Shown here: positions 57,488-64,000 of the stretch, in pieces
Layout: the number at the start of each line of letters is the position of its first letter
Numbering within the stretch: position 1 is the first letter of the stretch
Position numbers and translations under genes: made by a program
The notes under the pieces: generated by a model
What the model was told of the DNA's origin: nothing
What the model saw: only the letters and a program-made list of their open reading frames with translations
Database searches by the model: none
NCBI GenBank assembly: GCA_019009955.1
Contig: CM032233.1
Coordinates: 113,033,501 to 113,097,500, forward strand
Source: Riptortus pedestris
Lineage: Eukaryota; Arthropoda; Insecta; Hemiptera; Alydidae
Direction: 5' to 3'
Length of the DNA stretch: 64,000 nt

Positions 57488-57929
57488 TTTTATAAGATCA
57501 TGTAGGCATTTCAGTATCTGGAGGAATTTTTCTTTATTTTTCAATGAGTGTTGCATTGTCGACAGTGCTAAGACAAGAATATACACTGGGGGATGAACAA
57601 AAGAACCACATTGCAATTTATATTCATTATAAAAGTTTCGTTTATGGTTCCCGAAATCAGTAGTTAAAAGTATTTAATGACGATTCCAAAAGTGATTTAA
57701 CTTTTTTGAAAATATGATGCATGCAGAGTAGCTGGCGGCCTTCTCTAAATCCAAATGGTAAGGAAAATGGGTAAGAGGTGTTACGGCCCATTTCTATCGT
57801 GACAGAAGGTAGTAGACTGGTAAGATGGAAGATGGAACCCTGCGTGAGAGTAACGGAGGGCAAGAGCCGATCCCCGGAACAAGGGAGTGTGGTGAAGGAG
57901 CATCCACCTCGAGTGCTTTTGGTGGTTTA
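57488..57929. other. Non-coding, nothing recognised
   Basis: GC-richer part 57770-57920 has no readable domain. Confidence 0.35.
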
Positions 57930-58033
57930 AGAAGATTTCCCTGAGGGGGGGAGGGTCAGCTATTGAGGTTGTACTCATGATGGAATTTTCGAAAAATCTT
58001 TTCAAATGTCCATCGATCCTACCAGGAGATAAC

Positions 58034-58085
<52 letters not shown>

Positions 58086-58902
58086 GAACGGACCTCATTT
58101 TCGTCATCTCCTGTGTAGGATCGATGAACATTTGAAGATGTATATACATTTGTCTATTAACGCTATAGCGCTCGCAATTTTTATTTGATCGTTGCCAAAC
58201 TTTATATTTAAACATTTTATGTAAAACTGAAGATCAAGCACGTTAACGGCTAAAATCGTACCAGTGGGAGTGGGGGAGGGGGTTAAGAGGGGGAGAATTT
58301 CGAAAATTCGAAATATCACTGTTGTTATGCGTTGGATGGAAACATTTTATAGAATCAATTTTATTGCAAATGCAATGTTCTATAAATATTGTTATATACG
58401 TTCATTCATTATCTTGATTATTAACCAAGATATTTGCATTTCTTAGTTTTCGGTTTTCATGTCATATAATAATAAGCTGTTATGTAATGAACCACTTCAT
58501 CACAAGGTTAAATACCACATATTGTTTTCAGTGAACTTTTACTTTGTGAGATATTTGGAAATACGTTCTGTTGATCTCCCCCCCCCCTTTTTGTTCTTGA
58601 ATTACTAAAATGTGAGTTAGAGAGCTCAAAAGTATTCTGATTCATTAGAAATGGCTGCAGTAGCAAAGTGAATAGTTTTCAATAAAATATATGTTATATT
58701 CAGATATATTTCAGTAATTGTTTTTCTTTCTGGTCTAGAATATTTCTATCTGTCTGACCCGTTGGTTTACAATTAAGACGCTGTCTGTTGCATAGGTTAT
58801 TAACTTGTAAATTGACTGAATGATTTCTTACTACCGTTTCCGTCCATGCACTTAATTCACTTCGGAAGTCTGCTTAGTTTACGCAGCCCCCGCGTGACGG
58901 AC
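57930..58902 (+). mobile_element. HINE with inverted duplication around the AT tract
   Basis: AGATTTCCCTGAGGGGGGG tip, TCAAATGTCCATCGATCCTA, an AT tract (58034-58081), then the inverse GTAGGATCGATGAACATTTGA, then the normal middle and 3' end CGCAGCCCCCGCGTGACGGAC. Confidence 0.8.
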
Positions 58903-59130
58903 TTACTCATAGTTAACAGGCAAACCAGGAAATCCGGCGAAGGTGGGTCCTATACTTCAAAGATACACTAAATACAGAGGATGTTGGGCTGGGTATCGAG
59001 TGTCTATTCACTCGACTTCCGTATTGAAACTTGAGGAAGCTGCCCACAATCACAAATGTTGGAGTCCATCACAAGTGCTGGAACAGATATTTATTGGGAG
59101 TTTTAAATGAATACACCTACATAATGAATT

Positions 59131-59228
59131 TTAGCAGAAGTCCATTAAATTACGGTTTTTTAAAAAAAATATTTTATATGTCCTCCAATCATACGTGGGA
59201 GATGACAAAAATGAGGTTTGTTCAAATA
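59131..59228 (+). mobile_element. HINE 5' scrap
   Basis: TTTT|AGCAG tip, ATGTCCTCCAATCATACGTG and GATGACAAAAATGAGGTTTG, joined directly to a Helitron 5' end. Confidence 0.6.
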
Positions 59229-59541
59229 TATAATTGTAACGTCTGTGTGTCCATTGATTGTTTTCCTGAAAATTCCACGATACCTTTTCGTTTCTCATTG
59301 AATTGAAACGATATAAACAATTTTTTGGCTTTGGTGTCCGTTTGTTTGTTATTTACCTTTTCACGCCCAAACTACTGAACCGAATTTTATGAAACTTGGT
59401 ACGTATATTACTACTAACCCAACTTAGACTAAGGCTATACTAATATTCTCAGAGACGGACAGGATTGGGGGTTATAAGAGAGGCTTGAAATTAAAAATAC
59501 CGATACGTTTCCTATTGGTTTTTCGGCAAGCATGCACATAG
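59229..59541 (+). mobile_element. Helitron 5' fragment
   Basis: ATATATAATTGTAACGTCTG, ACTACTGAACCGAATTTTATG, CTAACCCAACTTAGACT and GGGGGTTATAAGAGAGGCTT, ending at CAAGCATGCACATAGGAA where retroposon sequence starts. Confidence 0.7.
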
Positions 59542-59542
59542 G

Positions 59543-60544
59543 AACCCAACCAAGATCCAAGTGAAGATGCTAGTAAAGAGCCAGAGGAAGTCATTACTAA
59601 TAGTGACCAGGGTATACAAAACAGTATCTATGGACGCTCTTCAAGTGATTGCAGGGCAACTGCCTGTCGAACTGGAGTTGCAGCTAATAATAGCCAAGTA
59701 CAATCTACAGTGTGGTATGGCTGCTAGAATTGGTTGGCGAGTTTTTATGGCTGGCTCAAGTACATACATTGAGCTGAAGGAAAACTTCTATAATTTAGCA
59801 ATGATTCAGTGGCAAGAGCGGTGGCATAATTCTTCAAAAGGAAGAATTACATATGAATTCATCCCAGACGTACGTGAGCGCATCATTAGGTCTCAGTTCC
59901 TCCTCGAGAACGAAGTAGCCCAGCTCTTCACAGGACACGCAGACCTCAACTATAAGCTGCGCTATTTCAAACTGAGGGCTGACGCAAAGTGTAGATGTGG
60001 AGCTGTAGAAGCCGTGGAGCTCATTATTTTACTTCTTACAACCAGAGCGTACTGCACAATATCCACTGATGCACTCCAAGTCATAGCGGGGCAATTACCT
60101 ATTGATCTTGAACTTCAGCTGTGGGTCGCAAAGTATAACTAGAAACGTGGTTTACCAGCAAAGATTACAAATAGCGTATTTGTTGTAAACAACGGGCGCC
60201 TAAAGAAAATCATCCCTGCCATGAGAAGAGTGGCCATGGAAGAATGGCAACGTCGCTGTGACTCTTCAACAAAAGGAAGATGGACACATCAGTTCTCCCC
60301 ACTTGTCAACCAAAGAATGGAGGTCAGCTGGTACGTTCCAGGCTTCTGGACAACTCAGATAATCTCGGGGCATGGCGATTTTAATGCTAAACTACATACT
60401 TTCAAAAGGAAGGAAGATCCTAAAGGCAAGTGCGTAGAAATTCAAGATGCGCGCTATATATTACTGGACTGCACTTATTATACAAGAGAAAGACTAGAAT
60501 TAGCAGGAGAATTCTCCCTTCTTGAATGGCCTCCAACAGTATAA
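59543..60544 (+). pseudogene. R1-clade retroposon C-terminus, partial tandem duplication
   Basis: Reads as the part after reverse transcriptase in R1-like non-LTR polyproteins: KSLLIVTRVYKTVSMDALQV and AGQLPVELELQL, a WQERWHNSSKGR block, LFTGHADLNYKLRYFKLRAD and the zinc-knuckle start CRCGAVE. At about 60036 a second copy begins again with TTRAYCTISTDALQVIAGQL, runs through WQRRCDSSTKGRWTHQFSP, SGHGDFNAKLHTFK and ARYILLDCTYYTRERLELAG, and stops at 60542. One frame spans the whole stretch from the ATG at 59561, broken only by a TAG at 60140-60142. The catalytic RT region and the N-terminal ORF are absent. Confidence 0.8.
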
Positions 60545-60840
60545 AAAGAACTTGTTGAAAACAAAGACATTTTTATAGCGTTTAAGAAATTTATTACTAG
60601 TGTTTTAAATATAAAAAAATAATAATAAGTAAACAAATAACTAAAATAGCTTTAAACAAGTGTAAAGTAGTAAATTGGGTTTAAAAATGTTATAGACATT
60701 TATTAGCAAAAATTAAAATGTAAAAGTTTAAGGTTAAAAGGTATAATGGAATTCCGCTCAACAGAGCAACGGCATTCCAATTGCGGGAGCCCTAAAATTT
60801 AACCGAAGTTTGCTATAATCACTTACTTTATTAACGCGCA
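60545..60840 (+). other. Probable 3' UTR of the R1-like fragment
   Basis: AT-rich stretch with an AACAGAGCAACGGCATTCCA and TTGCGGGAGCCCTAAAATTTAA ending. No repeat-tail or poly(A) marks the end. Confidence 0.35.
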
Positions 60841-60968
60841 AAGCTCAAGGAGGAGTTACCACAGACCTATTTAAAATTCCGGAAATCAAAGTTCAAAAAA
60901 GAAATTGGAAAGTACCGCATGGGCAGCCTTAAGGTAAAGCGGGGACAGAGAAGGATAAAAAAAAAAAG

Positions 60969-61060
60969 TTCGTCACGCAGGGGCTGCATAAACTAAGCAG
61001 ATTTCCCACGTGAAGTTATACTATAGAGAGCTCTGTCTGTACATTGATTTTTTTCGCGAA

Positions 61061-61061
<1 letters not shown>
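60969..61061 (-). mobile_element. HINE 3' tip fused to a Helitron 5' scrap
   Basis: AGTTCGTCACGCAGGGGCTGC, CTAAGCAGATTTCCCACGTG, AAGTTATACTATAGAGAG, then at 61032 CTGTCTGTACATTGATTTTT and TTCGCGAAA in plus orientation, then GA repeats. Confidence 0.65.
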
Positions 61062-61130
<69 letters not shown>

Positions 61131-61186
61131 GAGAGAGTAGAGAGAGGAGAGAGAGAGAAGAGAGGGAGAGAGAGGGAGAGGGGAGG

Positions 61187-61230
<44 letters not shown>

Positions 61231-61240
61231 GGGGGTGGCG

Positions 61241-61297
<57 letters not shown>

Positions 61298-61687
61298 GAG
61301 AGGACGTGAGAGAAGGAGGAGGGGACGGAGAGGAGAGACAGAGACAAGGGAGAGAGAGAGAGAGGATGAGAGGAGAGAGAGAGAGAGGAGAGAGGAAGGA
61401 GGAAGAGAAGAGGAGAGAGAGATGAGAAAGGAGAGGAGGAGAGAAGAGAGAGAGAGAGATGAGAGAGAAGGAGGAGAGAGAGAGAGAGAGAGAGAGAGAT
61501 GAGAGAGAGGAGAGAGAGAGAAGAGAGAGAGAGGATAGAGGAATAGAGAGAGAGATGAGAGAGAGAGAGAAGGTGGAGAGGAAAGAGAGAGAGAAGAGAG
61601 AGAGAGATGGAGAGAGAGAGAGAGAGTGGGAGACGAAGGAGAAGAGAGAGTGAGAGAGAGAGGAGAAGAGATAAGAGGGGCGAGAGA

Positions 61688-61732
<45 letters not shown>

Positions 61733-61738
61733 TATAGA
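61062..61738. repeat. 0.68-kb imperfect (GA)n tract
   Basis: Nearly pure purine on the plus strand with GGA, GAAG, ATGAGA and GGGG interruptions. Long ORFs through it (arginine/glutamate or serine/leucine repeats) are artefacts. Confidence 0.95.
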
Positions 61739-62027
61739 ACGGCGAGATGAGAATATGATGAGAAAAAGAAGAAGAGGAGAGAGTTGAATTAAAGGGCGGG
61801 GCTGGAGCCTATTTACGCGGAGGTAATGAGGAGCTGAATGACATTCTGCCCTGCAACAGGTGAGTCTTGAGGGCAGATATTCTTCCTAGCCTCAGCCCAA
61901 ATCCAGTTACCATCCCATACTCTTCCCGCAACTTGCCCTCCAAATCATATATAACAAATTCCATTACTTAGTCGACCTTGGAAACTTCTATACGTCCAGT
62001 TACGCTTACTTTCATAAATCAACTTTT

Positions 62028-62201
62028 AGCAGATTTCCCTTAAGGGAAATCAGCTATTGAGGTCGTACTCATGACGCGATTTTCGAAAATTTTCCGTCAA
62101 ATGTCCATCGATCCTACCCAGGAGATGACGAAAATGAGGTCCGTTCAAAATTATATATATATATATATATCTATCTATATTCTATATTATATTTTATATA
62201 T

Positions 62202-62257
<56 letters not shown>

Positions 62258-62897
62258 CTGTTAACGCTCTAGCGGTCGCAATTTTTGTTTGATCGTTTAC
62301 GGAACTCGATATTTAACCGTTTTATGTAAAAAAGACAGATCAAGTTCGTTAATATATGAAATCGGACCAGAGGGAGGGGGGGTTTAGAGGGGGGATTTTC
62401 GAAAATTCAAAATATCTCCGTTATTATGCATCGGATCGAAAAATTGTATAGATGCAATCTTATTGCAAATTAAATTTACTATAAATATTGTTATGTAGAT
62501 TTATTCGCTATCTTGAATATTAACCGAGATATTTGCATTTTTACGAAGTCTGTGGTCGGCCATCTTCGTCATTTCTCGGCTCAGGCGGAAGCTTCTTCTA
62601 ACCTGGCGTTTTTAACCTTACCTTACCTTCCTTACTTTGTGAGATTTATGCAAATACGTTCTATTCATGCGCCCCCCCCCCCCGTCTTTAGTTCTTGGAC
62701 TACTAAAATTTGAGTTATTAAAATATAAATTATTCTTACAATTCAGAAGCTGTTTCAGTTGGAAATTTATTTTAATTAACTGAAAGATTTCTCATTATCT
62801 AATTACGGTGGTATTGTGTTACCAGTATGCAGATTTCTCTATTGTAAAACTTCACGTGGGAAATCTGCTTAGTTTACGCAGCCCCTGCGTGACGGGC
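62028..62897 (+). mobile_element. Complete HINE, long subfamily
   Basis: TTTT|AGCAGATTTCCCTTAAGGG to CGCAGCCCCTGCGTGACGGGC|TTTTT, 870 bp, with an AT tract (62154-62252, interrupted). Very similar to 41607-42437, including GGCTCAGGCGGAAGCTTCTT. Confidence 0.9.
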
Positions 62898-63348
62898 TTT
62901 TTATATGTAAGACATCCGTATCTTACTTAACTATTTAAATAATGATTCAAATAAAATTAAGAAGCAGCATCGACAAAAGTATTTAATAAAGTGCCCATTT
63001 ACCTAGTGTGACTCGATATTGAATTGTGTCAGCCTTATTTCGGTATTCCTAAAACATCTGTTATTACTATAACTAAGAATAGTCGCCACTCAGTCACTGG
63101 ATAACCCGACATATATCCTAAGTGCTAAAGAAATGGCACACAGATTACTTCACAAGATATTCTATTCAATATTTTTAATACTTCTTTGGACTATAAGACC
63201 TGAACTTTGCATTGTTTGGGTGTTGGTGGCCGTATGATGTCGTAATACACGCCATAAATGCTTGGCAATATGATATAAATTTCTGAAAATTTCAAGAGTT
63301 GGAGAGGTGTTCTCTGATGGCTGAAAACGCAAAACTACAAATACCGCC

Positions 63349-63351
<3 letters not shown>
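62898..63351. other. Non-coding, nothing recognised
   Basis: No ORF with motifs and no window repeat. Confidence 0.4.

Positions 63352-63414
<63 letters not shown>
63352..63414. repeat. (AT)n microsatellite
   Basis: About 62 bases; its last ATAT is the left target repeat of the solo LTR. Confidence 0.9.
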
Positions 63415-63418
<4 letters not shown>

Positions 63419-63985
63419 ACGAAAAATCACGTACATGAAAATGTACACAGCGTTAATCGCGTATTTAAGAAGTACGAAGTAAATGAAAGGAACAGACCGA
63501 TAGAAGGACCAGGACCGTCGGCAGCAAGAATGTTCTAGGCGATACAGGTCTGGAATCTGGGCCCGTCTCTTTTTATCCCGCCGTCCGTTCATAAAAACGG
63601 CCCAGTTCGCTTGAGTGTTAGTTTTGTTCTCTTCAAGTGAATAACAATGCATTTTAGTTGCAGTGCGGCAAAGTGCTTAATGTGAAAAACTGAGTAGTGC
63701 CGTGTCTATGTAAAGATCAGTGCAGTGTCATGTTCTTTGTGAAGATCAGTGCAGTGCTGTGTAGCTGTGAACTTCAGTGGTCGTGAGTTATTGCACTGAG
63801 CAATAAGAAGTGAAGTTACCAGTGCGTACTGTGAGTAATAGTTAAGAATATTTTACCAAGTGTGTAGTGCATTGTCAAATAAAATGTGCAGTGATAAAAA
63901 CTCTGAAGTTGGTGAGTTTAATTTTGCAATCCGATAGAACTCTAATAAACAAAGTATATTACTGTTTTTTGTAATGTACGAAACA
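63415..63985 (+). mobile_element. Solo LTR (copy 2)
   Basis: A 571-bp unit from TGTTACGAAAAATC to GTAATGTACGAAACA, with ATAT on both sides (63411-63414 and 63986-63989). Same family as 18158-18782 but divergent in the U3 part. A CATAAAAACGG TATA-like box lies at 63589-63599, and AATAAA near 63878. The window ends 15 bases later, so an internal region downstream is excluded only by the second ATAT flank. Confidence 0.75.
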
Positions 63986-64000
63986 ATATATATATAATTG

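Noticed and set aside
61010..61653. Long Arg/Glu-repeat or Ser/Leu-repeat ORFs on both strands
   Set aside because: They are translations of the (GA)n tract and exist in several frames at once; not genes.

Overview
This is a eukaryotic, AT-rich, intron- and gene-poor window made almost entirely of transposable-element sequence and (AT)n/(GA)n microsatellites. The mix of families (Helentron-like elements, Helitrons, mariner, Tc1, piggyBac, Merlin, hAT, R1/Jockey-type retroposons, tRNA-derived SINEs, and solo LTRs with a TATA box and a TCAGT-type start) fits an arthropod, probably an insect. I cannot name the species. I see no convincing host protein-coding gene and no rRNA or functional tRNA gene.

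The dominant component is one family present in about 40 full or partial copies. Read in one orientation it starts with AGCAGATTTCCC and a TTAAGGGAAATCAGC palindrome. It carries a central (AT)n tract and ends with GGGAAATCTGCTTAG, a small hairpin (CGCAGCCCCTGCG) and TGACGGAC, with both ends lying in T runs. A terminal repeat at the 5' tip and its inverted copy set back behind a 3' hairpin is the layout known for non-autonomous Helentrons (HINE/DINE-1 type), so I call the copies HINE. The second family is Helitrons, starting TC(TA)n, ending in a CCCGGGCGAAGCCGGG hairpin plus CTAG, and inserted between A and T. They occur as single copies (4419-5606), composites (20457-21845) and a head-to-tail/head-to-head cluster (49443-53820).

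Layout: 0-10 kb, HINE fragments, a Helitron, a decayed mariner (6593-7869) and a Jockey-like remnant. 10-20 kb, a HINE interrupted by another HINE and a piggyBac remnant, then many HINEs, a solo LTR (18158-18782) and a 42-bp tandem array built from the HINE 5' tip (19544-20285). 20-28 kb, Helitrons, HINEs, and the only intact transposase gene, a Merlin element with 8-bp target duplications (25709-26957) sitting inside a HINE. 28-35 kb, a SINE with 12-bp target duplications, retroposon remnants and a four-level nest: a Helitron holds a hAT and a HINE, the HINE holds a Tc1-like deletion derivative, and the hAT holds a piece of the same Tc1 family. 35-49 kb, HINEs, a second SINE, a Tc1/mariner-type remnant and a short MITE. 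49-64 kb, the Helitron cluster, a 1.96-kb unclassified TIR element (54512-56471), a duplicated R1-like fragment, a 0.7-kb GA tract and a second solo LTR (63415-63985).

The nested insertions give a relative history: Helitrons and HINEs are the old substrate, and Merlin, the solo LTRs, Tc1 and the short MITE went into them or into their AT tracts later. Boundaries come from reading repeats against each other by eye and should be taken as accurate to a few bases at best, except where target duplications are stated.
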